Part shown: positions 1 through 9,537 of the stretch, one piece after another
How the letters are laid out: each line of letters starts with the position of its first letter
How positions within the stretch are numbered: position 1 is the first letter of the stretch
Source of the DNA: Paenibacillus amylolyticus
GTDB lineage: Bacteria > Bacillota > Bacilli > Paenibacillales > Paenibacillaceae
DNA: 64,000 nucleotides
Assembly: GCF_003719335.1 (NCBI RefSeq)
Contig: NZ_RIAS01000021.1
Location: 1 to 64,000 of the forward strand
Direction: 5' to 3'
Made by a program: the position numbers and the translations under genes
The notes under the pieces: model-generated
The model's database searches: none
What the model was told of the DNA's origin: nothing
What the model saw: the letters and a program-made list of their open reading frames with translations, nothing else

Positions 1-22
1 AGGATCAAACTCTCCAATAAAG
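1..22 (-). rRNA. 16S rRNA gene, 5' end only (partial)
   Basis: The reverse complement reads TTTATTGGAGAGTTTGATCC, the conserved 5' start of bacterial 16S rRNA. The rest of the gene lies beyond the left edge. It is transcribed leftward, away from the origin, in the same position relative to gyrA as the first rRNA operon of Bacillus subtilis. The exact mature 5' end is inferred by comparison. Confidence 0.9.
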
Positions 23-223
23 TTATTGAAAAGAGCGATAAGCTCATTTTGAATCTGACGAGATTAAAAATCTCATTTGTGTTCCAGTTTTCATACAGCC
101 AGATGGCATGTACCAAAAACCTTCACGTCATTCTGCAAGCAGAATGTTTACTCACTCGTTGTTCAGTTTTCAAAGATCAAACTTGTTTAGTTACCTTTAC
201 TCATTCGCATCAGTAACTTTTAT
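23..223 (-). other. 16S rRNA leader region
   Basis: This is the transcribed leader between the proximal rRNA promoter and the 16S 5' end. On the minus strand it contains the stretch TTTGAAAACTGAACAACGAG, familiar from Bacillales rRNA spacers and leaders. No coding frame is supported here or in 365-477. Confidence 0.7.
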
Positions 224-252
224 ATCATATCACTTCCGAACCAACTTTGCAA
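224..252 (-). promoter_or_regulatory. rRNA operon promoter, proximal
   Basis: On the minus strand a -35 TTGCAA (247-252) and a -10 TATGAT (224-229) are separated by exactly 17 nt. It is the second of two tandem promoters, the usual arrangement for rRNA operons. Confidence 0.75.
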
Positions 253-335
253 GCTTTTTTTGAAGTTTCTTTCGAAGCTTTCTTAATTCACTGCTTGCCG
301 CACCGTGTTAATTGTGTTTTCTTGGCCGGAATTAG

Positions 336-364
336 AATATACCATGTATAGAAGTTGAATGCAA
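336..364 (-). promoter_or_regulatory. rRNA operon promoter, distal
   Basis: On the minus strand a -35 TTGCAT (359-364) and a -10 TATATT (336-341) are spaced 17 nt apart. It lies about 110 nt upstream of the proximal promoter. A/T-rich sequence upstream (365-420) could act as an UP element. Confidence 0.7.
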
Positions 365-477
365 GTTTTTTTTCTAAATTCATATCATATCTTGAAACTT
401 AACTTTAGTTGGCTCATATAATCACTAAATTTACTTATAAACGATGATCTATGAACGACTAATTAAAAATTAAGAGG

Positions 478-502
478 AGACCCTCTCGTTATGAGAAGGT
501 CT
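478..502 (-). terminator. Terminator of the HD-GYP gene
   Basis: On the minus strand AGACCTTCTC, a 5-nt loop and GAGAGGGTCT form a stem followed by a T-rich run. It lies just after the stop codon at 529 and separates this transcript from the rRNA promoters. Confidence 0.7.
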
Positions 503-528
503 TCCCACCTATAAATCTAGATACGTAT

Positions 529-1644
529 TCAACCGAGTACTTCCTGTATATATAACTGTCTTTGTTGCATTAGATTGATAATCGATCCTTCTACAGATAC
601 CATTGGCCGTGTAGGATGATTTCGATCCGAGAAGATAATTTCCCCAATTTGGCTATTACTCAGTTTTACCCGAATCCCATTATGAATTTGAGTGGAGCGC
701 TGTACAAACACATTCACAATAGAAGGTTCAAGCTTACCAAATGCCTCGCTTTGAATTTGTTCCAACACCAGATATGGAGATTGAGCCTTTCGATAGACCT
801 TCTCCAGGGTCATTGCATGGAAAATATCTGCAATAGCTACGATTTTGGCATAGATATGAATCTGCGTACCGGTAAGTTGCAGGGGATAACCCGATCCATC
901 CACTTTTTCATGATGCTGCAGTGCTGCGAGTCTTGCACCCTCATTAATCGCTTTAGCCTGTTTAAGAATCTGATAACCATATTTACTGTGTTGCCTGATT
1001 TCCTCCTGCTCCTCGGCTGTTAGAGAAGAAGGTTTATGAAGAATCTGCGGATCAACCTTGTTATTACCGATATCATGGAACAATCCAGCAAAGGCAACCT
1101 GCATCCAATCCTTGGAGGGAAGATCGATCCACTGAGCCAGTTGATAGGATGTAATTGCGCTCAGCACGGCATGGTGATATACATAATCATGCTCTTTCAT
1201 ATTGCGTGGAGTGAAGGTGAGCACATTATATTGCTTGAGATGCATGAACAGAGCCTCAAGTTGTGTCCGTAACTCATAAACGGGCAATTCGGCAGCCAAT
1301 GAGGAGAGAAAGGCGTTTTTAGTCAACGTAACCATTTTCTCGTATTCGTCCTGAAGCGTAATAACCGGAGCTGAAACCATTGTACTTGTCCGATCACCAT
1401 TCTTCTCAGCGACGGCTGTTCCTAATGCTCCGCCGGGTCCAGTTGCTCCTTTGGAACCACCACTGCTAGTTCCTGTCCTGTCTTGTTCGATATCTACCTG
1501 ATGAATCATAAACGCCCTGAGGACTTCCATATCTTTGGGTAAAATAATTTTACCCTTTTGAAGCAACACATTGCCACGCAACGTCTGCACATCACTTCCC
1601 AACTTCAGTCCTGGTTTGACTTCTGACAGGGTAATTAATCCCAT
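529..1644 (-). CDS. HD-GYP domain protein, probable cyclic-di-GMP phosphodiesterase
   Basis: The protein has 371 residues. Its first ~55 residues form a small N-terminal domain. A Gly/Ser/Thr-rich linker follows (about 57-90), then an HD-GYP domain with HDIGN, a histidine helix and HHEKVDGSGYP. HD-GYP proteins typically hydrolyse cyclic di-GMP. Substrate and activity are inferred, and the usual HDIGK lysine is Asn here. The ATG at 1644 is chosen because GAGGGGA lies 6 nt upstream; an in-frame GTG at 1659 would overlap that site. The gene follows gyrA on the same strand but beyond a terminator, so it probably has its own promoter. Confidence 0.85.
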   Translation of the reverse strand: MGLITLSEVKPGLKLGSDVQTLRGNVLLQKGKIILPKDMEVLRAFMIHQVDIEQDRTGTSSGGSKGATGPGGALGTAVAEKNGDRTSTMVSAPVITLQDEYEKMVTLTKNAFLSSLAAELPVYELRTQLEALFMHLKQYNVLTFTPRNMKEHDYVYHHAVLSAITSYQLAQWIDLPSKDWMQVAFAGLFHDIGNNKVDPQILHKPSSLTAEEQEEIRQHSKYGYQILKQAKAINEGARLAALQHHEKVDGSGYPLQLTGTQIHIYAKIVAIADIFHAMTLEKVYRKAQSPYLVLEQIQSEAFGKLEPSIVNVFVQRSTQIHNGIRVKLSNSQIGEIIFSDRNHPTRPMVSVEGSIINLMQQRQLYIQEVLG

Positions 1645-1795
1645 AGTGATTCCCCTCACTCATCGTTCTTCTTAAGATGATGACAATACAAGACCATAGT
1701 CCCGGTTTCTCATGTTATTTCCCATTATATTACTCAGAAAACAGGCTGTACATCCTAGATTTTGAAGCTTCCATCATTTCATCTGTACATATCAA

Positions 1796-1820
1796 AAAGG
1801 CCCCCATAAAGGGAGCCTTT
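1796..1820 (-). terminator. gyrA terminator
   Basis: On the minus strand AAAGGCTCCC, a TTTAT loop and GGGGGCCTTT are followed by TTTTTGAT. It is 50 nt past the gyrA stop, a good intrinsic terminator. Confidence 0.85.
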
Positions 1821-1869
1821 CCTATCCTGTTCCAATCTTCTGAACGATTTGATAAACAAGATACCTATG

Positions 1870-4428
1870 TTATTCTTCCGAACCTGAATCATCACCTTGA
1901 ACATCAGCTTCGGCCTCAGATGTCATGTTCTCTTCCAGATTTGACTCTGTAAGAGAAGACACCCCAGCTTCCATTGCTTCAATGTTATCTTCGTCGGGTT
2001 CTTCTTCATTTTTATCGATGCGGCTCACGGTAGCCACAGCGTCTTCCTCACGGATATGAATCAGCTTCACACCCTGTGTATAACGACCCATGGTTGAGAT
2101 GCCATCCATGCTCATCCGAATCAATGTACCACTGGATGTGATAATCATCAGATCCTCTTCGGTTTTAACCATTTTGAGGCTGACAACAGCACCATTCTTC
2201 TCGGTAACATTGATCGTCTTGATCCCTTTACCGCCACGGGTTTGCATCCGGTAATCACTAACTGGAGTCCGTTTACCGTATCCTTTGGCTGTAACGATCA
2301 GAACATCCAAATCAGAATCTACGACATCCATACCGATAACTGCATCCTGATCATCAAGCGTGATACCCTTAACCCCGGTAGCGCTACGTCCCATAGAACG
2401 CACATTACCTTCCGAGAAGCGAATAGACATTCCATGAGCTGTACCCATAATAATCTCTTGCTGCCCGTCCGTCAGTTTCACATCAATCAGGCTGTCATCA
2501 TCACGCAAGGAAATCCCGATGAGACCACCTTTACGGATATTGGTGTAATCTTCAAGCGGCGTTTTCTTCACTACACCCTGACGTGTTGCAAAGAACAGAT
2601 ACTTGTCGCTCTCGAATTCCTGTACCGGAATAACCGCATTGACGGATTCTCCCTGCTCAATCTGAATCAGATTGATAATCGGTGTCCCGCGCGCTGTCCG
2701 TCCAAGCTCCGGAATCTCGTAGGCTTTCAACCGGTATACTTTACCTTTATCCGTGAAGAACATCAGGTAATTGTGAGAGTTGGTTACGAAAAGATGCTCG
2801 ACAAAGTCAGTATCCTTCGTGTCCATCCCTACAACACCACGTCCTCCGCGTTTTTGACTACGGTAGGTAGATACAGGCAGACGTTTAACGTAACCCGTAT
2901 GGGTAATCGTGATGATTACTTCTTCGCGTGGAATCAGATCCTCATCCAGAATACTCTCTTCCCCAACCGTGATCTCGGTGCGGCGATCGTCACCAAAGCG
3001 CTCACGGATCTCTTGTAGCTCTGTACTGATAATCTCAAGTACAAGATGCTCATTAGCCAAAATTTCGCGATACTCGCTGATTTTGACCATCAATTCGTTG
3101 TACTCGTTCTCGATCCGTTCACGTTCCAAACCTGTCAGACGTTGCAGACGCATATCCAGAATCGCCTGCGCCTGGTCATGACTGAGTGAGAAACGCTCAA
3201 TCAAACCTTCTCTAGCGGCATCTGTATTGCTGGATGAACGGATCAACGTAATAATCTCGTCGATGTGATCCAATGCAATACGCAAACCTTCCAGAATGTG
3301 AGCACGAGCTTCCGCTTTTCTCAGTTCGAATTGTGTACGACGACGAATAACCTCGATCTGATGCTGCAAATAGTGATACAACACTTCACGCAGATTCAAA
3401 ATCTTCGGTTCTTTATTTACAATTGCCAGCATGTTAATGCCGAACGTGGACTGCATCGATGTATGCTTGTACAGATTGTTCAGTACAACCCCAGGGTTAA
3501 CGTCCCTGCGAAGCTCTATCACAATCCGCATACCGTTACGGTCAGATTCATCACGAAGGTCGGTAATGCCATCGATCTTTTTGTCACGAACCAACTCAGC
3601 AATTTTCTCTACGAGCCTGGCTTTATTCACCTGGTACGGAAGCTCTGTAACAACGATTCGAGCTTTGTTGTTGTTCTCCTCGATATTCGTTCTGGCACGC
3701 ATCGTTACCGATCCGCGTCCAGTCTGGTAAGCCTGACGAATGCCTGAGCGTCCCAGAATATAACCGGAAGTAGGGAAGTCTGGCCCCTGAATATAATCCA
3801 TCAATTCCATGGATGTAATGTCTGGATTTTGGATCATGGCCTGTACGCCGTCAATAACCTCGCCCAAATTATGAGGGGGAATATTGGTAGCCATACCTAC
3901 GGCGATCCCACCGACCCCGTTAACAAGCAAGTTAGGAAAACGAGACGGCAGAACAACGGGTTCACTTTCTTCACCATCATAATTCGGTTGGAAGTCAATC
4001 GTATCTTTGTTGATATCTCTGAGCATTTCCATTGCAATTTTGGACAAACGTGCCTCAGTATAACGCATCGCTGCAGCCATATCGCCATCGACTGAACCGA
4101 AGTTACCGTGACCATCCACGTGCATGTAACGCAGGGAGAAGTCTTGAGCCATCCGTACCATCGTCTCGTAAACGGCAGAGTCACCGTGCGGGTGATACTT
4201 ACCGATAACTTCGCCGACGATTCTGGCTGATTTTTTATGTGGTTTATCAGGTGTCATGCCAAGCTCCGACATTGCGTACAGGATACGCCGGTGAACCGGC
4301 TTCAATCCATCACGCACATCTGGCAGGGCACGGCTCACAATGATGCTCATCGCATAATCCATAAACGATTCACGCATCTCGACGCCAATATCCCGATCTT
4401 TAATCTGCGAGTTCATTTCTTCCGCCAT
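1870..4428 (-). CDS. gyrA: DNA gyrase subunit A
   Basis: This 852-residue protein is the breakage-reunion subunit of DNA gyrase, which introduces negative supercoils as an A2B2 tetramer with GyrB. Visible motifs are the quinolone-region sequence HPHGDSAVYETM, with the usual Ser and acidic residue, the catalytic Tyr in RYTEARLSKIA near residue 123, and a GyrA-box QKRGGRGVVG in the C-terminal beta-pinwheel. The last ~50 residues are a very acidic tail (EEEPDEDN to DDSGSEE). AGGAGG precedes the ATG. gyrA is normally next to gyrB, but here a divergent gene separates them, so gyrA has its own promoter. Confidence 0.98.
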   Translation of the reverse strand: MAEEMNSQIKDRDIGVEMRESFMDYAMSIIVSRALPDVRDGLKPVHRRILYAMSELGMTPDKPHKKSARIVGEVIGKYHPHGDSAVYETMVRMAQDFSLRYMHVDGHGNFGSVDGDMAAAMRYTEARLSKIAMEMLRDINKDTIDFQPNYDGEESEPVVLPSRFPNLLVNGVGGIAVGMATNIPPHNLGEVIDGVQAMIQNPDITSMELMDYIQGPDFPTSGYILGRSGIRQAYQTGRGSVTMRARTNIEENNNKARIVVTELPYQVNKARLVEKIAELVRDKKIDGITDLRDESDRNGMRIVIELRRDVNPGVVLNNLYKHTSMQSTFGINMLAIVNKEPKILNLREVLYHYLQHQIEVIRRRTQFELRKAEARAHILEGLRIALDHIDEIITLIRSSSNTDAAREGLIERFSLSHDQAQAILDMRLQRLTGLERERIENEYNELMVKISEYREILANEHLVLEIISTELQEIRERFGDDRRTEITVGEESILDEDLIPREEVIITITHTGYVKRLPVSTYRSQKRGGRGVVGMDTKDTDFVEHLFVTNSHNYLMFFTDKGKVYRLKAYEIPELGRTARGTPIINLIQIEQGESVNAVIPVQEFESDKYLFFATRQGVVKKTPLEDYTNIRKGGLIGISLRDDDSLIDVKLTDGQQEIIMGTAHGMSIRFSEGNVRSMGRSATGVKGITLDDQDAVIGMDVVDSDLDVLIVTAKGYGKRTPVSDYRMQTRGGKGIKTINVTEKNGAVVSLKMVKTEEDLMIITSSGTLIRMSMDGISTMGRYTQGVKLIHIREEDAVATVSRIDKNEEEPDEDNIEAMEAGVSSLTESNLEENMTSEAEADVQGDDSGSEE

Positions 4429-4539
4429 GCTGGACCTCCTTCTTGTCCTTCAACAAACGTTCCAAATCAATCATTTCCAAAAAATTAATATATGTGAAAA
4501 GCCTAACAAGGCTAAAACCGCGCAAGAACGCTACTCTTT

Positions 4540-4568
4540 ATTATATTACTTTCACAAAAGTTACACAA
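4540..4568 (-). promoter_or_regulatory. gyrA promoter and gene-free gap 4429-4854
   Basis: On the minus strand TTGTGT (4563-4568) and TATAAT (4540-4545) are spaced 17 nt, giving a leader of roughly 100 nt for gyrA. The leader contains a short hairpin, AGCCT-tgtt-AGGCT followed by TTTT (about 4500-4515), which might be a weak attenuator. Nothing else is recognisable in the 425-bp gap between gyrA and the divergent ATP-grasp gene. Confidence 0.6.
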
Positions 4569-4854
4569 TTAAACGTCCGCTGGGCAATAGCCTTTCTTCC
4601 GGGAACTTGAGCGTGTCTGGGGGTTCGCCCTGCCTTCCTCTGCAATTGCACATACAATGCTAGAAAAGCGGCATATGTACTGTCCAATCAAGGCTAGAGC
4701 CGTTCCCGCGTGGCAATCAAACTGCAATTTTATTGGCTGACAGCACAAATCGCCATATTCCTCTATTATACCACTGAAATCATCTCTTGTCCTTTGATTT
4801 TCTGCATAATGTCCCTCAGCACAACGGATCAAAACCAAGAAAGGACTGATGCAC

Positions 4855-5808
4855 ATGAGTATCCAGCGTGTCTCCAGCAAATGGACTAAAACGGCCATTT
4901 TGCAACGCAGTCGTCATGTCAATGAATATATACCAGTGACCCGAAAATATAGCTCGCAAACACTAGAACGAATGACCGAGTTATTCCCAGCAAATTTTAT
5001 TAAGCCCGACCGGGGAACTTACGGTAATGGGGTGATGCGGGTAAGGACAGTTCGCACCTCAATAGAAGTCCCTCGTTCCGCAGATTCAACAACCGAATCC
5101 ACAAGTGATGAAGCTCCCGATGAATCCACCTCACCCGATTCGGTAGACTCAGATCTTAATCCTCCAACCATGTCCGATCTGACGACCTATCATCTGCAAC
5201 ATGGAACAGAAGAGCGAGTCTTTCATTCGCTCACAGAACTTGAGAACGCATTGAACGAACGTATTCAGAAACGTGACTACATTATTCAACAGGGCATTCC
5301 GCTGATGACACATGGGGGATTACCTTTTGACCTGCGTGTATTAACCCAGAAGAACCCACAGCACAGCTGGGAAACGACAGGTATACTGGGACGGGTTGCT
5401 GCACCAGGTAAAATCATTACCAATATCCACGGAGGCGGCCGTCTGGCCACCTTTGAAGAACTTGTACTCCCGCAACTCAAAAGGGAAGGATATCAAAAGC
5501 TTGAGCACGAATTGCGCCGCCTCGGTATTCATACTGCTGTCCAATTGCAAAGTTCTTTTCCCAGACTCAAAGAGATCGGGATTGATATCGCTTTGGATGA
5601 CCACGGGCGGCCCTGGATCCTGGAGGTTAATACACTGCCAGGCATCTACGCCTTCGGTCTGCTTCCAGATAAGGCGGCTTATCGTAAGATCAAACGTTAT
5701 GCCATTGCTTATGGACGCTTACCCTCCAAAAAGGGCAAAACGAAAAAGGCAACTTCTAAAGCTTCCAAAGCGCAAGCTTCAGCCGTTAAACGACGGACAG
5801 TCAGATAA
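4855..5808 (+). CDS. YheC/YheD family ATP-grasp protein (spore-coat associated type)
   Basis: The ~317-residue protein has an ATP-grasp-like layout: KPDRGTYGNGVMRV for the nucleotide-binding loop, then RVAAPGKIITNIHGGG, and a C-terminal WILEVNTLPGIYAF metal-binding strand. This matches the YheC/YheD family, known from B. subtilis endospore coat proteins. Its substrate is unknown. A Ser/Asp/Glu/Thr-rich insertion lies at about residues 70-105, and the last ~30 residues are Lys/Ala/Ser-rich and strongly basic. The ATG at 4855 is preferred because AAAGGA lies 9 nt upstream; an ATG at 4849 would be only 3 nt from it. The gene is alone on its strand between gyrB and gyrA. Confidence 0.8.
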   Translation: MSIQRVSSKWTKTAILQRSRHVNEYIPVTRKYSSQTLERMTELFPANFIKPDRGTYGNGVMRVRTVRTSIEVPRSADSTTESTSDEAPDESTSPDSVDSDLNPPTMSDLTTYHLQHGTEERVFHSLTELENALNERIQKRDYIIQQGIPLMTHGGLPFDLRVLTQKNPQHSWETTGILGRVAAPGKIITNIHGGGRLATFEELVLPQLKREGYQKLEHELRRLGIHTAVQLQSSFPRLKEIGIDIALDDHGRPWILEVNTLPGIYAFGLLPDKAAYRKIKRYAIAYGRLPSKKGKTKKATSKASKAQASAVKRRTVR

Positions 5809-5838
5809 ATAAGCGCATAGCCTCTCATAATATAAAAA

Positions 5839-5858
5839 AGGCGCCCTCACAGGCGCCT
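5839..5858 (-). terminator. gyrB terminator, possibly bidirectional
   Basis: AGGCGCC and GGCGCCT form a 7-bp GC-rich stem. The minus-strand reading is followed by TTTTTTA. The hairpin lies between the convergent ends of gyrB and the ATP-grasp gene and may stop both. Confidence 0.8.
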
Positions 5859-5870
5859 CTTCGCAACTCG

Positions 5871-7781
5871 TTAAATATCGAGGTTTTTCACGTATTTTGC
5901 ATTCTCCTGGATGAAGTCACGACGAGGTTCGACGTTATCTCCCATCAAGGTGTCGAACATGGCATCCGCGAGCATCGCATCGCTAATCGATACTTGCAAC
6001 ATCGTACGGCTTTCCGGGTCCATCGTGGTTTCCCACAGCTGTCCGGCATTCATCTCGCCCAGACCTTTGTACCGCTGAATGTTGAACTTGGCGTTCTCAC
6101 CCAAGGAAGCGATAATCTCGTCACGCTCTTTCTCGGAGCCTGCATAACGAATGACTTTGTTACGCTCAATCTTGAAGAGTGGTGGCTGTGCAATATATAC
6201 GTAACCAGCCTCAATGATTTTGCGCATGTAACGATACAAGAATGTCAGCAACAGTGTCCGGATATGGGCACCATCAACGTCGGCATCGGTCATCAGGATA
6301 ATTTTGTGATAACGTGCTTTGGAAATGTCGAAATCATCGCCGATCCCTGTTCCCATCGCTGTGATAATCGCACGAATCTCGGCATTGCCCAGAATACGGT
6401 CAAGGCGTGCCTTTTCCACGTTCAGAATCTTACCACGAAGCGGCAAAATCGCTTGGAAGTGACGGTCACGACCCTGTTTGGCTGAACCGCCGGCAGAGTC
6501 CCCTTCGACGATGTACAATTCACTGATGGATGCATCTTTGGATGAACAGTCCGCCAGCTTACCCGGCAGCGAGCTGACTTCAAGCGCGCCTTTACGGCGT
6601 GTCAGTTCACGAGCTTTACGAGCCGCTTCACGGGCACGGGCAGCCTGCAATCCTTTTTCCAAAATACGACGGGATACGGAAGGATTCTCCTCCAAGAACT
6701 CCTGCAGCTTCTCTGCAAACAAAGACTCCACAATACCACGTACTTCACTGTTTCCGAGCTTTGTTTTCGTTTGTCCTTCGAATTGCGGTTCCGGGATTTT
6801 GACCGAAATAATGGCCGTCAGACCTTCACGCACATCGTCACCAGACAGATTGCCGGTGCTATCCTTGATTACACCCGCTTTACGGGCATAGTCATTAATA
6901 ATCCGTGTAAGTGCACTCTTAAAACCGGACTCGTGCGTTCCACCTTCATGGGTGTTGATATTGTTGGCAAAGGAATAAATATTCTCGGTGTAGTTGTCAT
7001 TGTATTGCAGTGCAACCTCCACCTGAATGTTATCCCGCGAACCTTCAACGTAGATCGGATTCTCATGCAGCACTTCACGCTTTTGATTCAGGAAAGATAC
7101 ATACTCAATGATCCCTCCCTCGTACATGAAGGAATTGGTTGCACCAGTACGCTCATCCGTTAACGTTAGACCAATGCCTTTGTTCAAGAAAGCCAGCTCA
7201 CGGACACGTGTAAGCAATGTTTCGTAGTCATATACAGTCGTTTCTGTAAAAATTTCAGGATCGGGATGGAACGTTACAGTCGTTCCTGTCTCGTCTGTTG
7301 TACCGATCACTTTGAGGTCATATTGCGGAGCACCGCGGCGGTATTCCTGCTGATGGATATGACCATCCCGTTTTACAGTGACGACCACTTTCTCAGAGAG
7401 TGCGTTGACAACGGATACACCTACACCATGCAAACCACCGGATACCTTATACCCGCCTCCGCCGAATTTACCCCCTGCATGGAGAACAGTCATAACGACT
7501 TCCAGAGCTGGACGTTTCATTTTGGCATGTTCGCCAACTGGAATACCCCGTCCATTATCCACAACGGTTACGCTGTTGTCTTCATGGATACTGATTTCGA
7601 TATGATCACAGTAACCCGCCAGCGCTTCATCGATACTGTTGTCCACTACTTCCCAGACCAGATGATGCAGACCTTTGGCACTGGTGGAACCGATGTACAT
7701 CCCCGGACGTTTACGTACGGCTTCCAGTCCTTCAAGGACCTGAATTTCATTCGCATCATATGACGGTTGATTCATAGACAT
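5871..7781 (-). CDS. gyrB: DNA gyrase subunit B
   Basis: This is the ATPase subunit of gyrase, about 636 residues. It shows the GHKL ATPase start (RKRPGMYIGST, then VVDNSIDEALAG and VVDNGRGIPV), the transducer domain, and a TOPRIM domain with EGDSAGGSAKQGRDR and DADVDGAHI, which carry the metal-binding acidic residues. The ATG at 7781 gives MSMNQPSYDANEIQVLEGLEA. An ATG at 7775 is equally well placed relative to AGGTGAAAGG, and a GTG at 7790 is less likely. It lies 90 nt downstream of remB and is probably co-transcribed from dnaA/dnaN. Confidence 0.97.
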   Translation of the reverse strand: MSMNQPSYDANEIQVLEGLEAVRKRPGMYIGSTSAKGLHHLVWEVVDNSIDEALAGYCDHIEISIHEDNSVTVVDNGRGIPVGEHAKMKRPALEVVMTVLHAGGKFGGGGYKVSGGLHGVGVSVVNALSEKVVVTVKRDGHIHQQEYRRGAPQYDLKVIGTTDETGTTVTFHPDPEIFTETTVYDYETLLTRVRELAFLNKGIGLTLTDERTGATNSFMYEGGIIEYVSFLNQKREVLHENPIYVEGSRDNIQVEVALQYNDNYTENIYSFANNINTHEGGTHESGFKSALTRIINDYARKAGVIKDSTGNLSGDDVREGLTAIISVKIPEPQFEGQTKTKLGNSEVRGIVESLFAEKLQEFLEENPSVSRRILEKGLQAARAREAARKARELTRRKGALEVSSLPGKLADCSSKDASISELYIVEGDSAGGSAKQGRDRHFQAILPLRGKILNVEKARLDRILGNAEIRAIITAMGTGIGDDFDISKARYHKIILMTDADVDGAHIRTLLLTFLYRYMRKIIEAGYVYIAQPPLFKIERNKVIRYAGSEKERDEIIASLGENAKFNIQRYKGLGEMNAGQLWETTMDPESRTMLQVSISDAMLADAMFDTLMGDNVEPRRDFIQENAKYVKNLDI

Positions 7782-7871
7782 GCCTTTCACCTACTTCTAT
7801 AGATTCAATATCTTGAATATGCGTTAACTTAAGAATATTAGCAGACATAGGAGTTTTCTCTTGAATATCCG

Positions 7872-8120
7872 CTATAGATCAGGAAAATGGTGAGCACGCT
7901 TCTTAAGCGTGGCAGAGGAGATCGGTGAGTAATACACAATGTTTTTCGTCACCACAATGGACTTTGCTTCCTCTTCACCGATATGTTCAACGGTTTTCTC
8001 CTGTTCGGCATGTGTAACATACTGCTTGGATATTTTTGAGGATTTCTCAATCGATATATCAAAAATAGCAACCAACTCAGAAGAACGGATGATTTTTTCA
8101 CCGCCCAGATGAATGTACAT
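7872..8120 (-). CDS. remB: Extracellular-matrix regulator RemB (YaaB, DUF370-type)
   Basis: The 82-residue protein begins MYIHLGGEKIIRSSELVAIFD, the signature of the small RemB/YaaB family that sits between recF and gyrB in Bacillales. RemB was identified genetically as an activator of biofilm matrix genes in B. subtilis; its paralogue RemA is the better-characterised DNA-binding protein. It starts 13 nt after the recF stop on the same strand, so it should be in one transcript with recF and gyrB. Confidence 0.88.
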   Translation of the reverse strand: MYIHLGGEKIIRSSELVAIFDISIEKSSKISKQYVTHAEQEKTVEHIGEEEAKSIVVTKNIVYYSPISSATLKKRAHHFPDL

Positions 8121-8133
8121 AAGCCCTCACTCC

Positions 8134-9246
8134 TTAGCGTTCCACCTGTCCGGCATGAACGTGATAGATACTAGCGTCTTTAAGCTTGTCAACGTTCAGG
8201 CTCTCAATTCCCGTAGCAGTAATAAAAGTCTGTACCTTGCTTTGGAATGTTTCGATCAGCTGGGTCTGACGAAAAGGATCGAGTTCGGATAATACGTCAT
8301 CCAGCAACAGAACCGGATATTCTCCGATCTCTTCATGAATCAGTTCAATCTCCGCAAGCTTAAGAGACAACGCTGTCGTGCGCTGCTGCCCCTGAGAGCC
8401 GTACGTTTGTACTTCCCGTTCGTTAATGAAAAAGGACAGGTCATCCCGATGTGGCCCACTCAGCGTTGTGCCTCGGCGAATCTCCTGCTCTTTCATTTGT
8501 GATAATTTTATCATAAATTGCTCCATTAAGACAGCTTCATCTTCCTCAGCGGCTTCGCTGAAGGAAGGAAGGTAGGCCAGACGCAGGACTTCTCCACCTC
8601 CAGTAATCCCCTGATGGATCGTTTCTGCCCATTTTTGAAGTTTCTTTATGAATTGTTTCCTTTTTTTGACGATTTTAACACCGTGCTCTGCAAGCTGTTC
8701 GTTCCAGATCTCCAGCATCGCTTGAGCCGAATCCCCTTTTCCCCACAGTTGCTTGAGCAAATTATTCCGCTGCACCAGCACCTTCTGATACTGCTGCAGA
8801 TGATAGAGATAACCTGGAGCCACTTGCCCGATCTCCATGTCAAGGAACCGGCGGCGTACCCCCGGTGTGCCTTTGACAATCTCGAGATCTTCAGGGGCAA
8901 ACATCACCACATTGAGAGAACCGACAAAATCGCTTAATTTACGCTGCTCCAGACCGTTAATCTTTGCCTTTTTCCCTTGCTGTGATAAAGACAGTTCCAG
9001 CTTAACTGCTCCGTATTTTTTGTCGACCTCGGCGGTGAGCCTTGACCGTTCTTCCCCGAATCGGATCAATTCCTTATCTCGGGAGGTGCGGTGGCTCTTG
9101 GTTAGTGCCAGCACAAAAATAGCCTCGGCCAGATTGGTCTTGCCCTGAGCGTTTTGTCCAATCAACAGATTGACGGGTCCAAACGAATCCAGCTTCAGAT
9201 GCTCATAATTGCGGTATTGCTGCAACTCTATGCTGTTTACAAACAC
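8134..9246 (-). CDS. recF: DNA replication and repair protein RecF
   Basis: The 370-residue SMC-like ATPase helps load RecA at gaps through RecFOR. It shows a Walker A in IGQNAQGKTNLAEAIF (about residues 30-45), a signature LSGPHRDD, and a Walker B region ELIHEEIGEYPVLLLDDVLSELD. Length is normal for the family. It follows yaaA in the dnaA-gyrB replication block. Confidence 0.97.
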   Translation of the reverse strand: MFVNSIELQQYRNYEHLKLDSFGPVNLLIGQNAQGKTNLAEAIFVLALTKSHRTSRDKELIRFGEERSRLTAEVDKKYGAVKLELSLSQQGKKAKINGLEQRKLSDFVGSLNVVMFAPEDLEIVKGTPGVRRRFLDMEIGQVAPGYLYHLQQYQKVLVQRNNLLKQLWGKGDSAQAMLEIWNEQLAEHGVKIVKKRKQFIKKLQKWAETIHQGITGGGEVLRLAYLPSFSEAAEEDEAVLMEQFMIKLSQMKEQEIRRGTTLSGPHRDDLSFFINEREVQTYGSQGQQRTTALSLKLAEIELIHEEIGEYPVLLLDDVLSELDPFRQTQLIETFQSKVQTFITATGIESLNVDKLKDASIYHVHAGQVER

Positions 9247-9303
9247 GCGTTAACCTCCCTTTTATCCCGTCCGTCAGGAGGCAGCAGGATTGCACCTTGT
9301 TTT

Positions 9304-9519
9304 CTACTCTGCAACCACTTCGAACGTTCCTTCTCCGTCTACCTCAACGATATCCCCAGGGTATAACTTCCGTCCACGGCGTTCTTCAGCCTCTTTATTC
9401 ACACGAACAAGTCCTTCTTGGAGGAGGGCTTTCGCCATACCTCCGGTAGGGATGCAGTCTGCGAGTTTCAAAAATTGGTCAAGCTTAATATATTCCGTAC
9501 GAATCGATACTTGCTTCAT
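9304..9519 (-). CDS. yaaA: S4-domain protein YaaA (RlbA-like)
   Basis: A 71-residue S4-like RNA-binding protein (IKLDQFLKLADCIPTGGMAKALL, then VRVNKEAEERRGRKLYPGDIV). Proteins of this family lie between dnaN and recF in Bacillales and are thought to act in ribosome or rRNA biology. The ATG has AAGGAAG about 7 nt upstream. It starts 18 nt after the dnaN stop. Confidence 0.9.
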   Translation of the reverse strand: MKQVSIRTEYIKLDQFLKLADCIPTGGMAKALLQEGLVRVNKEAEERRGRKLYPGDIVEVDGEGTFEVVAE

Positions 9520-9537
9520 CGTGTGATCTTCCTTTCG

